Positions 51,619 to 60,585 of a stretch of 64,000 bases of DNA are shown in pieces. Source of the DNA: CAVTWD01 sp963738325 (lineage in GTDB: Bacteria; Actinomycetota; Acidimicrobiia; Acidimicrobiales; Ilumatobacteraceae); contig CAVTWD010000013.1 of assembly GCA_963738325.1 (NCBI GenBank), forward strand, positions 1-64,000, in the 5' to 3' direction. How positions within the stretch are numbered: the stretch's first letter is position 1; the number at the start of each line of letters is the position of its first letter. The position numbers were made by a program, and so were the translations under genes. The notes below the pieces were generated by a model. It was given only the letters and a program-made list of their open reading frames with translations. It did not search any database and had not been told where the DNA came from.

Positions 51619-54402
51619 CTACGGCGCGGCGGCGCGTCTCAGGAAGAGATCGGCGGAGCAGTAGGCGGTGTAGGCGAGGCCCATCAAGTTGCCCTTCGTC
51701 AGCAACCCGAGGCGCATGGCCCGCATGGCCACGCCCACCGGATCCCCCGCGGCCAGGCCCCGCCACAGTCGCTCCGCGGCCTCTCCCGCCACTCGCTGGT
51801 GAAGGGTGATCTCGGTGCCGATCACACCGGCGGCGTAGACGTCGGCGAAGGCGTCGACGAACTGCACCAGCGTCCGCGGTGTGATGTCCACGGTGTGGCA
51901 GCCGTTGATGAACACCAACGGAGCCGTCCTCCGCCAGTGTCCGGGTGGCCATGCCGAGCGGTAGAGCGCGAACAGATCGCCCGGCGTGATGACCTCGGCC
52001 GTGCCCACGCTGAGCCACGTCTGCGCCTCTGCGCCCGCCACTTCCTGGCGTTGACCGTGGCAGTAGAAGTACACGAACTCGAGGGCGGGCTCGGCCAGCT
52101 CGGTGAGCACCGCGGCGCGGGTGTCGGCGCGGTGCAGGTCGAAGCCCGCGAAGACCTGGCGGAGGCGCTCGAGGTGAGCGTCGGTGAGGTCGGCGACGAG
52201 TGTCCGGCTGAGGGCGACGACGACTTCGGGCGGCGGCTCTTCCACGAGGACCTCCAGGCAGACCGACGCGCCTCGCGGTACCGATGGCGGCTGCTCGATC
52301 ACGTGCCGGTAGCCCCAGAAGCCGTAGGGGCAGATCGTGTTGAGGCCGTGCGCCGCCTCGTGAGGGCAATGGTCCGGCGCGTTGGCCGCGCCCGGGAGCT
52401 GAGCAACGACCGGGCAGGTCTTCCACGCGCCGGGGTTGCCGGGCTCGATGGGGATGTCGTAGAGCAACGCCCACGGGAAGACGAGCGGGCTGTGGCCGGC
52501 GCGGGCCACCTGGACGACCGCCGGGTTGCGCAGCGGACCGGCGACCATCTCGTCGCCGTGGGCGAGCTGGTCGGCGAACAACGCGTTCCAGAGGTTGACA
52601 CCGTGGGGGACGAGAGCGCGGAGGTCGGCCTCGAGTGACTTGGGCGGCCTGGGGACGTTGTTCTCGTCGTAGAGGTTCACGAGGGAGCGGCCATCGGGGG
52701 CGGTGCCGATGTGGAGGGCCCGGAGCGCTTCGCGAGCCGCTGAGGCGGCGTCGGCGATCTGCGACTCGGCGAGCACGAAGGACGCGGTCGCGTCGGCACC
52801 GCGCACGACGATGGTGTGGGTCGCGTCGTGATCGTCATTGGTGATGAACGTGAGGGCTCTTGGTGGCAGCTCGAGATTGGTGAGACCATCGGTCAAGGTG
52901 AAGTCGATCGTTCCCTCCGCCGGCTCGGCCGGCGCCTCCGTCTCGGCGACCGTGAGCGCGAGCCGCAGCGATTGGACGACGTTGCCGCGGTGGTAGACGG
53001 CCACCCGCACCTTGGCGGGCCCGAGCCGGGCCGCCTCCAGGGTGAAGGCCACCGAGCCCCGGCGGTCGTCGGGCCGGCAGGTGTGCGGACGGTCGGGGAC
53101 GCAGGCGCACGACCATGCTGGACCGACCGATGGCAGGAAGAGGTGGCGCATCGGCGCGTCGATCAGCCGGAGGTCGTGGCTGATCACCACCACCTCCAGC
53201 CAGTGGCCGACGGGTGAGGGCGGCAGCGCCGGGAACGGTGTGGGATCGCGTACGAGTGACACGGCTTCGCGTCCCCCGATCCCGACGCGCACGTCGTAAC
53301 GGGCACGCGACTGAAGGGCGACGTCTCGCGGATGGGGCTCGTCTCGGCCCGCCCTCGTCAGCCACGCATTGACGTATCTCGGCTCCGGTGGAGGAATGCT
53401 CGATAGCGGCGGGCGGATCCCACTGGGCCGCCCGATCGGCGGCCGGCCGGGCGCTCCCGCCGAGGGCGGCGCGGTACCCGAGGGGGCCTCCACCGTCGGA
53501 GGCAGCACGGGCGGTGGCGGCTCCGCATTCACGGGGGGATGGACCTCCCCTGGCGGCGTGGTCAACGGCGGCCGCTCCCCACTCACGGGCGGCGGGGCCT
53601 TCGGTGGCGGTGCCGGAGGTGGCTCAGGTGGTGGCTCCGGTGGTGGCTCCGCGCCCCCCGTCGCCTCCTCGACCGATGGTCGCTCTGAGCCGACCGTGGT
53701 GGGTGGGCGGGTCGCGGCCTCTTTCGGTCCGCTGCTGGCTTGCCGCGCCGCCGCGGCCCCTCCGCCCGCGATGGCGGGCACGCCGGCGAGCAGTCCCAAG
53801 ACCAGAGGAATGGCTGGGCCGCCGAGCTGTTGCCACATCACCGCGGCGGCGAGGCCCGCGGCCGCTCCCCCGAGGACGCCCAGGACGACTCGACGGCGAA
53901 CGACACCGAAGCCCAAGAGCACCAGGCCTGCCACAAGTACCGCGGTCGCCGTCCAGAAGACGATGCCGGGCGGGTCGGGGTCGATGATCACCCAGACGGT
54001 GGCGGCGCAGCCTCCGTGAACGTCCACCTGGTAGCGACCGGTGCCGACAAGGGCGAAGTCGCCCACGTCGACCAGGAGTTGACCCGTACCCGGGCGCCCC
54101 GACCGCGTGGCGACGGTGATGCCGAAGGCGCGCACGTCGGCGACGATCGGCTCGGCCGCACCCGCGCCGCGCCCGACGACGACCACCACCTCGTCATGGC
54201 CGAGATGGATCGGATGGCCACTCGAGCCTGCCCGCGTCAGCGCATCCCGCTCGATGACACGTCCGTTCGACCGGTCGACCCGCGCCACCTGGCACGTCCC
54301 CGCGGCCTGTGCCGCGGCCGGTCCGGACACGCCCGCGAGCCAGGCGCCGCTCGCGAGAGCGGCAGCCGCGAGCGCCATCCCGCCGCCGCGGGCTCGGGTC
54401 AT
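51619..54402 (-). CDS. membrane-anchored CHAT-domain (caspase-like) protease
   Basis: A 927-residue multidomain protein. Residues 1-34 look like a signal peptide (ending AAAQAAG). Residues 35-140 form a small extracytoplasmic beta domain. Three membrane helices follow at about 147-168, 172-190 and 196-216. A proline-rich linker (about 250-365, PPPEPPPEPPPAPPP-like) leads to an Ig-like beta domain starting YVNAWLTRAG. The C-terminal CHAT domain shows the catalytic His in FVYFYCHGQ (about His782) and Cys in PLVFINGCHTV (about Cys835). Predicted topology puts the protease in the cytoplasm and the first domain outside. It lies between lysA and argS, 96 bases from the lysA stop. Substrate and trigger are unknown. 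Confidence 0.8.
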   Translation of the reverse strand: MTRARGGGMALAAAALASGAWLAGVSGPAAAQAAGTCQVARVDRSNGRVIERDALTRAGSSGHPIHLGHDEVVVVVGRGAGAAEPIVADVRAFGITVATRSGRPGTGQLLVDVGDFALVGTGRYQVDVHGGCAATVWVIIDPDPPGIVFWTATAVLVAGLVLLGFGVVRRRVVLGVLGGAAAGLAAAVMWQQLGGPAIPLVLGLLAGVPAIAGGGAAAARQASSGPKEAATRPPTTVGSERPSVEEATGGAEPPPEPPPEPPPAPPPKAPPPVSGERPPLTTPPGEVHPPVNAEPPPPVLPPTVEAPSGTAPPSAGAPGRPPIGRPSGIRPPLSSIPPPEPRYVNAWLTRAGRDEPHPRDVALQSRARYDVRVGIGGREAVSLVRDPTPFPALPPSPVGHWLEVVVISHDLRLIDAPMRHLFLPSVGPAWSCACVPDRPHTCRPDDRRGSVAFTLEAARLGPAKVRVAVYHRGNVVQSLRLALTVAETEAPAEPAEGTIDFTLTDGLTNLELPPRALTFITNDDHDATHTIVVRGADATASFVLAESQIADAASAAREALRALHIGTAPDGRSLVNLYDENNVPRPPKSLEADLRALVPHGVNLWNALFADQLAHGDEMVAGPLRNPAVVQVARAGHSPLVFPWALLYDIPIEPGNPGAWKTCPVVAQLPGAANAPDHCPHEAAHGLNTICPYGFWGYRHVIEQPPSVPRGASVCLEVLVEEPPPEVVVALSRTLVADLTDAHLERLRQVFAGFDLHRADTRAAVLTELAEPALEFVYFYCHGQRQEVAGAEAQTWLSVGTAEVITPGDLFALYRSAWPPGHWRRTAPLVFINGCHTVDITPRTLVQFVDAFADVYAAGVIGTEITLHQRVAGEAAERLWRGLAAGDPVGVAMRAMRLGLLTKGNLMGLAYTAYCSADLFLRRAAAP

Positions 54403-54498
54403 TGCGCCCCCTCTGGCCGCGCCGCCCGGCCGTGAGCGGCGCGTCCACGCGATTGTGCCTTCCCCGGCACTCCCCTCAGCGGATGTCGCACACTCCCC

Positions 54499-55831
54499 TC
54501 AGCGGATGTCGCAGCGCAAGAGGTCGTCGTACGTCTCCCGGCGCACGACGGGTCGGGCCGCGCCGTCACGCACGAACACGACCGCGGGACGGGGAACCTT
54601 GTTGTAGTTGCTCCCCATCGCATGCCCGTACGCACCCGTCACCGGCGTGGCCAGGACATCTCCAACGGCGAGATCGGCAGGGACGTCGGCCTCGTGCACG
54701 AGCACGTCGCCACTCTCGCAGTGCTTGCCGACGATCCGCACCCGTCGCGGGCGCTCGGCCGTCGGCGCGCTAGGCAGGAAGGCCTCGTAGCCGGAGCCGT
54801 AGAGGACAGGACGAGGGTTGTCGCTCATGCCACCATCGACGGCCACGTACGTGCGGATGCCCGGCACTTCCTTCACCGTCCCCACGGTGTAGAGGGTGAC
54901 CGCCGCGCTGGCGACCACGGCGCGACCCGGCTCGACGAGCACGCGGACGTCCAGGCCGGCATCAGCGACTGCCCCTCGCACCGCTTCCGCCCACTGCGAG
55001 ATGGTGGGCGCCTCTTCGCCCTCCACGTACGCGGCGCCGAGCCCCCCGCCGAGGGTCAGCTCGGGAAGGCCGAGCGGGCCGGCGATCTCAGCCATCGCCG
55101 AGGCGGCCTTCGCGAACGATTCGACCGCGAACACGTTCGAGCCGATGTGCGCATGGAGACCGATCAGTTGCACCGACTCCGAAGCTATGGCCCGGTCGAC
55201 GGCCGCCGCGGCAGCCCCGGAGCCGATCCCGAAGCCGAACTTCGAGTCCTCTTGACCGGTCTGCACGTACTCGTGGGTGTGGGCGTGGATGCCCGGCGTG
55301 ATGCGGAGTTGGACCCGCGGCGCCGGCAGGCCTGCTTGGTGAAGCGCGTCGAGGCGGTCGAGCTCGTCGAAGGAGTCGACCACCACGTGGCGCACGCCCG
55401 CCGTCGAGCGCGGCGCGCAGCTCGTCGACGCTCTTGTTGTTGCCATGGAACACGAGGCGGCTGGGGGGTACGCCCGCGGCCACGGCGACGTGCAGCTCCC
55501 CGCCCGTGGCCACGTCGAGCAGCAGCCCCTCCTCATGGGCCAGCCTGGCCATGGCGACGCACAGGAACGCCTTCGTGGCATAGACGACGTTGCCGGCGCC
55601 GAAGGCGGCAACCGCCTCGCGGGCGCGGGCTCGGATGTGATCCTCGTCGTAAACGAAGAGCGGGGTGCCGTGCTCTGCAGCCAACGTGAGGGTGTCGCAG
55701 CCACCGATCTCGAGGGCGCCAGTACCGGTGAGGCTCGCCGAATCGGGCAGCAGCACGAAGGAGATCGGGCCGGCCACCAGGTCGATCGTACCGGCGCTCG
55801 CCCGGCCGTCCGTGAGGCCAACGGCTACCAT
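54499..55831 (-). CDS. lysA: diaminopimelate decarboxylase, one frameshift
   Basis: The N-terminal frame (start 55831) has TPLFVYDEDHIRARAREAV and VVYATKAFLCVAM with the PLP lysine, then VFHGNNKSVDELRAALDGG. The rest is in another frame: IGLHAHIGSNVFAVESF, LTLGGGLGAAY, LVEPGRAVVA, and the VGKHCESGDVL motif that completes the active site in the dimer. The break is near 55404 in a GC-rich run. Restored, about 443 residues. It makes lysine from meso-diaminopimelate. It is divergent from tRNA-Arg by ten bases. Probably intact in the organism. Confidence 0.92.
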
Positions 55832-55841
55832 CGTCCGGCCC

Positions 55842-55913
55842 GCCCTCGTAGCTCAGGGGATAGAGCAACGGCCTCCGGAGCCGTGTGCGCAGGTTCGAAT
55901 CCTGCCGAGGGCG
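55842..55913 (+). tRNA. tRNA-Arg (anticodon CCG)
   Basis: A complete cloverleaf: acceptor GCCCTCG paired with CGAGGGC, discriminator G, and D-arm GCTC-AGGGGATA-GAGC. The anticodon arm is ACGGC-CTCCGGA-GCCGT with anticodon CCG; the T-arm is GCAGG-TTCGAAT-CCTGC. CCA is not encoded. It reads CGG arginine codons. Its 3' end faces the accessory region, so it may be an integration site. Confidence 0.97.
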
Positions 55914-56256
55914 CCCTGCGATTCTGGCACTGACCAGCGGGAATGTCCAGGTCAGCGGCTCGGGCCGAGTGACCGCCATCGACCGCGATGTACCTTCATT
56001 TGCCCCAGTGATTGGGACGAGCGTGGGAAGAGGTTGAGCTTGGTACTCGACCCCGGGCCGCGATCCGGTCCGGCGACCGATGCCGCAGCCGTGCGGCCAC
56101 AGCCCGGACCGGCGCCAGCGGACGAGTGCAGCGTGGCGTTGGCAGTGGCCCCCGCCAGGTCCCAGCAAGCACCGCGTCGGCGGGACGCAGCACCCGGGGG
56201 GTCGTCGAGGAGGTGGGCGGTTCGAGGCCCGACCCGCGGTGCCATGCGGTCGTCTA
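55914..56256. other. intergenic, no gene or tRNA 3' duplicate seen
   Basis: No credible reading frame or repeated copy of the tRNA-Arg 3' end was found here. Composition is similar to the flanks. Confidence 0.4.
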
Positions 56257-56797
56257 CTACGGAATCGACTTCGGCACGACGAGGGACTGGATATAGCGCT
56301 CGCCCTCGCGCTCGCAGAGGCAAAGGTCGGCGTGGAGAGAAGTCAGGCGATTGCCCAGGAGGACCGCGGACTCCGCCGGTGACGCGCAAAGGATGTGCAC
56401 ACGCTCGGGCCGAAGCTCAGCAGCACGCTGACGGACGGCATCGGCGGTCGGTGCTGCCGTCGCTCCAACGTCGCCGGGACGAAGCTCACGAGTGCCCTCG
56501 CGTTGTATCTGCAAGCGACCACAGGGGAGACGCGTCGAGGTGTCGAATCACCTCCGTCGCCAGCTCGGTGACATGAGCCGAGAAGATCTATCTCGATCGT
56601 AAGGTCGCCGGAACCACCTATCCGGTCCAGAACGATGGACAGGTCTGCCTGCCGGCCGAATCGTCCGGCGACGGCCAGTTGCCAGCCGGCTGCCTGGTTG
56701 AAAACGCGTCCGAACGCAAGACAGGCGGTGAGGTGGGCTCGGGCGAGGACGTGAAGACGACGTTCTCGCGTCCACCGAGCGAGGGCTACCTGCAGGT
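56257..56797 (-). pseudogene. decayed SAVED-like (nucleotide-sensing) domain
   Basis: Three frames together give a SAVED-like sequence. The first part is LARWTRERRLHVLARAHL followed by TACLAFGRVFNQAAGW. Then GSGDLTIEIDL and SAHVTELATEVIRHLDAS. The last is AELRPERVHILCASPAESAV, then LLGNRLTSLHADLCL and ERYIQSLVVP, ending at 56257. This duplicated 'HL-A-LG' pattern with a final Y-x-S-L matches the two CARF-like halves of SAVED domains, known as cyclic-oligonucleotide sensors in CBASS and related defence effectors. The N-terminal effector domain is missing, replaced at 56797 by a DUF1801 fragment. Recognised by eye only. Confidence 0.5.
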
Positions 56798-57025
56798 CGC
56801 GACCATCTCGATGATCCACCCCAGTTCTGGCAACCCGTAGTAGGCCTTCTTCCACTTGACCGCGAACTGAAGCCCAGGGATCGTCTTGCGGATGAGTTCG
56901 TCCAGTCGCTTGATGATGGGGTGAAGATCCGGCATCACTCGGCGGATCCAATCGTCGATGTCGGCGTGGCTCTCCGATGGCACCGGCGGCTTCCGGGCCG
57001 AATCGGGCTTGGGTGCTTTCGGCAT
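56786..57025 (-). pseudogene. DUF1801-type protein, truncated at its C-terminus
   Basis: Starts MPKAPKPDSARKPPVPSESH and continues IDDWIRRVMPDLHPIIKRLD, then FAVKWKKAYYGLPELGWIIEMVA. This is the N-terminal two thirds of a DUF1801/YdhG-type small domain. The expected next strands (about 50 residues) are replaced by TCR and a stop, exactly where SAVED-like sequence begins. It is therefore a truncated gene at a recombination or assembly junction. The function of DUF1801 proteins is not established. Confidence 0.6.
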
Positions 57026-57256
57026 GGCAGCGCTCCTCGGTGTCGCTCAGGGCGAGACATGCCGCGCCAGCACGGCCGTCATGACACCGGCGGCGGGGGC
57101 GACGGAGCGGCCAACCGCCGCAGGTCGCCGGCGGTCCACCACACTTCACGGCGAGCGCCGAGGTAGGTCTCTGGGTCGGCGCCAGTCGGGATGATGCCCT
57201 GCGCGCCATGGCAGACTCGTCGAGACCAGGTTCTCTTCGCGGTCCGGTGTAGCGAC

Positions 57257-57817
57257 ATGGCCAAGCTCATCTACATATCCAACGTGTCGCTCGACGGCTT
57301 CATCGAGGACGCACGCGGCAGTTTCGACTGGACCGCGCCCGACGAGGAGGTCTTCGCGTTCATCACCGATCTCGTGCGCTCTGTCGGCACCTACCTCTAC
57401 GGGCGGCGAATGTACGAGACGATGGCCGTCTGGGAGACCGACGCCACCCTGGCCGCGCAGTCGGAGCCGATGGCCGACTTCGCGAAGGTCTGGCAGGCGG
57501 CGGACAAGGTCGTGTACTCCACGACGCTGCAGGCTGTGTCGACGGCCAGGACTCGGCTCGAGCGCAGCTTCGACCCGGACTCGGTCCGTGACATGAAACG
57601 GTCGGCCACCAGTGATCCGACCGTCGGCGGCCCGAACCTCGCGGCGCACGCGTTCAAGGGCGGGCTGGTCGATGAGTGTCAACTGTTGATCCGTCCCGTA
57701 GTGGTCGGTGGAGGCAAGCCGGCGCTCCCGACGGACACGCGCGCCGAGCTCGAGCTGGTGGACGAGCGCCGGTTCACCAACGGCGTCGTGTACCTCCGCT
57801 ACCGCAACCTCATCTGA
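57257..57817 (+). CDS. RibD C-terminal/dihydrofolate reductase-like protein
   Basis: A 186-residue protein starting MAKLIYISNVSLDGFIEDARG. Typical of the RibD_C/DHFR-like family are SLDGFIED, VGTYLYGRRMYETMAVWE, the VVYSTTL strand, SDPTVGGPNLAAHAFKGGLVDECQLLI and RPVVVGGGKPALP. These reduce a pyrimidine or pteridine substrate with NADPH, but stand-alone members are mostly uncharacterised. It is one of three such genes or remnants within 4 kb. An IS1380 element lies 90 bases downstream. Confidence 0.85.
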   Translation: MAKLIYISNVSLDGFIEDARGSFDWTAPDEEVFAFITDLVRSVGTYLYGRRMYETMAVWETDATLAAQSEPMADFAKVWQAADKVVYSTTLQAVSTARTRLERSFDPDSVRDMKRSATSDPTVGGPNLAAHAFKGGLVDECQLLIRPVVVGGGKPALPTDTRAELELVDERRFTNGVVYLRYRNLI

Positions 57818-57907
57818 GCAATCCCAGGCGACCACTCCCGACAAGACGACGCTTTGGACCGAGTCACTACGGCACGCGGACAGGTCCCCGCTCGACTCGG
57901 CGTCTGA

Positions 57908-59594
57908 CCCGGATATTGCAGTGAGGCTTGTGACTGGGGCGCGATCGGCGAGTTCGGTGGCGTGATGATCGTGTCGAGCGGTCGAGACGAGGTGTCGGGC
58001 TCGTCGGGGCGCGGTGATGCAGGGGTCGTGGTCGATCGGGTTGTCTCCGGCGGGGAGGGTGGGCCTGGCCGGTTCAGGCGAACGCGGGCAGCTGCCGGAT
58101 GCGGGTGAGGGCTTCGATGAAGGCGTCGGCCCAGGCGTGGGAGCGGGGCAGGCGCAGCCAGAGCTGGCGGGCGTGGCGCACGACCCGGGCGGCGACGTTG
58201 AAGAACGCCAGTCGCAGGCGTTTGCCGCGGCAGCGGCGGAACTCGCGGGGCAGGGCGAGCACCCGGATCCAGCGGGCGACGTTGTGGGCCAGGGCGGCGG
58301 CGTGCCACCACAGCCAGTTCCCGAAGAAGTTCTGCACCGGCGCGTGGATCAGCCCGAAGTCTTCCTTGAGTTGGCGGATGGTGTCTTCGGGGATCCCGCC
58401 CCGCAGACGGTGATGGGCCTCGACCATGTCGGCGGGTGCGAACAGGGCGGGGAGATTGGTGACGATCGCATGGAACCGCCACCCGTCGAGATCATCACGG
58501 GACAGCTGGTCCCCGGCGCGGGTTCGTTGGCGGCGCACGATGAGGCGCAGCTCTCGCTGGTCCTTGTTGCGGCGGCCGATCTCGATGACCGTCTCGGCGA
58601 TCTCCGATCCCCGTTCGGCTTCGGCTGTCAGCGCCGGGCGCCACACCGTGGCCGGATCAGCGGCGAGGGCGACGATGGCGGCCCGCACGTTGGACTTGTT
58701 CGGCGCGGTGACAGTGAACACGGCGCCGAGGGACTCGCAGGCCGCGAACACGTCGTGCTGGTAGCCCGCCGAGTCGACCCGCACCCACAGGTTCGCCCGT
58801 TCCCGCACCGGGGCGGGGATGGCGGCGACGCATTCGCGGATGAACCCGGCGTTGGCCCGGCCCGGATGGGCGTTGCCGCCCCGGGCCCGCAGGGCCAGCA
58901 CGTCGCCGGTCTCGCCGCACACCCCGATCAACGGCGACAGACCGACCTCGCCCCGGTACGTGAACGTCGAGCCTTCCTTGCCCGGACCGTAGGTGTCGAC
59001 CAGGGTGGCGTCCGGGTCGATCGTGATCACCCCACCAGTGGGGCCGGCACCCATCGCCCACGCCCGAGCGAGCATCGTGCGGTTCACCGCCGCCGCCTTC
59101 TGGGCTCGACCGAAGTCGGCGCCGGCACAGAACCGGAACAGGGTCGTATGCGACGGGAACGCCTGCTGCCCACGCAGCGCCTCGGTGGCGCCCTCCAGCA
59201 GCGACCGGTCCGCCAGGAACTCACCCCCGGCCAGGACCACCTCCACCAGGGTCCGGTAGCACTCCCCGCCGGTGTAGCCACCCGGCCCGACCGGGCGCAG
59301 CCGGCGGGCGTCAGCCACATCCACAAGGTTGAGACGATCCAGCATCGGGCCCCACAAGGCGACCCCGGCCACGCCCGTCACATCCTCATCGGTCACCGAC
59401 ACCTTGACCGGTGCCGCCTCTCGGCGGGGCCTCGAGATGATCTCCCCGGCATCGAACAACGTCGCGGTAGCGTTCACCCGTCAGGTGCTCCTCTGGCTGG
59501 ACTCGATGTGGCTTCGCAACCGTCATCGTCCCAGGCAGCGGGGCACTTGTCGCGTCAATCCAGCCATCAGCCCCCACCGGCCGCAATATCCGGG
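57908..59594 (-). mobile_element. IS1380-family insertion sequence, complete
   Basis: A 1,687-bp element. Inverted ends CCCGGATATTGC at the left (57908-57919) and GCAATATCCGGG at the right (59583-59594) are typical of IS1380. It is flanked by a perfect 5-bp target duplication, TCTGA, at 57903-57907 and 59595-59599. One intact transposase gene lies inside. The perfect ends and duplication show a recent single insertion. Confidence 0.92.
58074..59477 (-). CDS. IS1380-family DDE transposase
   Basis: A 467-residue transposase. N-terminal region EDVTGVAGVALWGPMLDRLNLVD; then FPSHTTLFRFCAGADF. The first catalytic Asp is in GVITIDPDATLVDTYGPGKEG; the second in LWVRVDSAGYQHDVFAACESLGAVFTV; and the Glu lies in the region around GGIPEDTIRQLKEDFGLIHAPVQNFFGNWLWWHAAALAHNVARW. 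It has the usual length for IS1380 and no break. It catalyses cut-and-paste movement of the element bounded at 57908 and 59594. Confidence 0.93.
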   Translation of the reverse strand: MNATATLFDAGEIISRPRREAAPVKVSVTDEDVTGVAGVALWGPMLDRLNLVDVADARRLRPVGPGGYTGGECYRTLVEVVLAGGEFLADRSLLEGATEALRGQQAFPSHTTLFRFCAGADFGRAQKAAAVNRTMLARAWAMGAGPTGGVITIDPDATLVDTYGPGKEGSTFTYRGEVGLSPLIGVCGETGDVLALRARGGNAHPGRANAGFIRECVAAIPAPVRERANLWVRVDSAGYQHDVFAACESLGAVFTVTAPNKSNVRAAIVALAADPATVWRPALTAEAERGSEIAETVIEIGRRNKDQRELRLIVRRQRTRAGDQLSRDDLDGWRFHAIVTNLPALFAPADMVEAHHRLRGGIPEDTIRQLKEDFGLIHAPVQNFFGNWLWWHAAALAHNVARWIRVLALPREFRRCRGKRLRLAFFNVAARVVRHARQLWLRLPRSHAWADAFIEALTRIRQLPAFA

Positions 59595-59674
59595 TCTGAT
59601 GTCAGCGATCGCCGCAGGCGCGATCCTCGACGGTCCTGGCGACGGCGCCGCGGGTCCCGACGTGTGGCGACGCG

Positions 59675-59698
59675 GGAAATGACACTGGTGTCATTTCC
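59675..59698. promoter_or_regulatory. 24-bp perfect palindrome, likely operator
   Basis: GGAAATGACAC-TG-GTGTCATTTCC, two perfect 11-base arms with a 2-base centre. The core TGACAC..GTGTCA is of the size bound by TetR- or GntR-type dimers. It lies 176 bases before the DHFR-like gene at 59874. No regulator gene is seen nearby. Confidence 0.5.
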
Positions 59699-59873
59699 AG
59701 CGCGGAGGAGGTGGACGAGTACTACGCCACGCTCGCCGAGACCTGGCTCGGCGTCCCGGCCGGCGACCTCCTCCCCGGCCCTCCCAACCCCTCCGGTAGG
59801 AAGCCGGATTCTCAGCTTGCGACTCGGCGTGAGACGCGCTGCAGAATCAGCGCGCCGCTCCGTCTGCATTGAC

Positions 59874-60500
59874 ATGAAGCTCACCGTTCAGACGTTCCTG
59901 ACCCTCGACGGCGTGATGCAGGCCCCCGGGGGACCTGAGGAAGATCCCAGCGACGCCTTCACCCACGGCGGCTGGCAGGCCCCGTTCCCCGACCCGGCCG
60001 TCGGCGAGTTCGTCACCGAGCTCAACAGCCACGCCAGCGCGTTCCTGTTCGGTCGCAGGACGTTCGACATCTTCCGCGGCTACTGGCCTGATCAGACCGA
60101 CCCCGCCAACCCCATTGCCACGGCGATCAACTCGCTGCCCAAGTACGTCGTGTCCAACTCCCTCAGCGAGGCCGATGCCATGTGGCGCGGCGAGCACCCT
60201 GACACCGCTCGCCTCGTGACCGGCGACGTCGTCGCGGCGGTGCAGGCGCTGAAGGACGAACCCGGCGACGAGCTGCAGATCTGGGGAAGCAGCAAACTGC
60301 TCCAGACGCTGTTGCAGCACGAGCTCGTCGACCGCTTCCGCCTGATGACGTTTCCGCTGGTGCTCGGCTCCGGTCGACGCTTGTTCAATGACGGAATCCT
60401 CCCGGCGACGATGCGCCCTGTCGACCTCACCATGACCGATCTCGGCATCGTCATCGGCACCTACGAACCAGCCGGTCCGGTTCGCCACGGTGAGATGTAA
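59874..60500 (+). CDS. RibD C-terminal/dihydrofolate reductase-like protein
   Basis: A 208-residue protein starting MKLTVQTFLTLDGVMQAPGG. Family features are LDGVMQAPGGPEEDPSDAF, FLFGRRTFDIFRGYWP, KYVVSNSL, LQIWGSSKLLQTLLQHELVDRFRLMTFPLVLGSGRRLF. Same superfamily as 57257-57817 but clearly a different subgroup (with a longer insert). NADPH-dependent reductase activity is inferred. The upstream 24-bp palindrome may control it. Confidence 0.88.
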   Translation: MKLTVQTFLTLDGVMQAPGGPEEDPSDAFTHGGWQAPFPDPAVGEFVTELNSHASAFLFGRRTFDIFRGYWPDQTDPANPIATAINSLPKYVVSNSLSEADAMWRGEHPDTARLVTGDVVAAVQALKDEPGDELQIWGSSKLLQTLLQHELVDRFRLMTFPLVLGSGRRLFNDGILPATMRPVDLTMTDLGIVIGTYEPAGPVRHGEM

Positions 60501-60585
60501 CCGGCTGGGGATGGCCGTGCGAGATGTCAGCGGTCACCTTCGGCATCAGAGCCGTCCTCTCACTTGCAGCTGGGTCCTGGCGACA

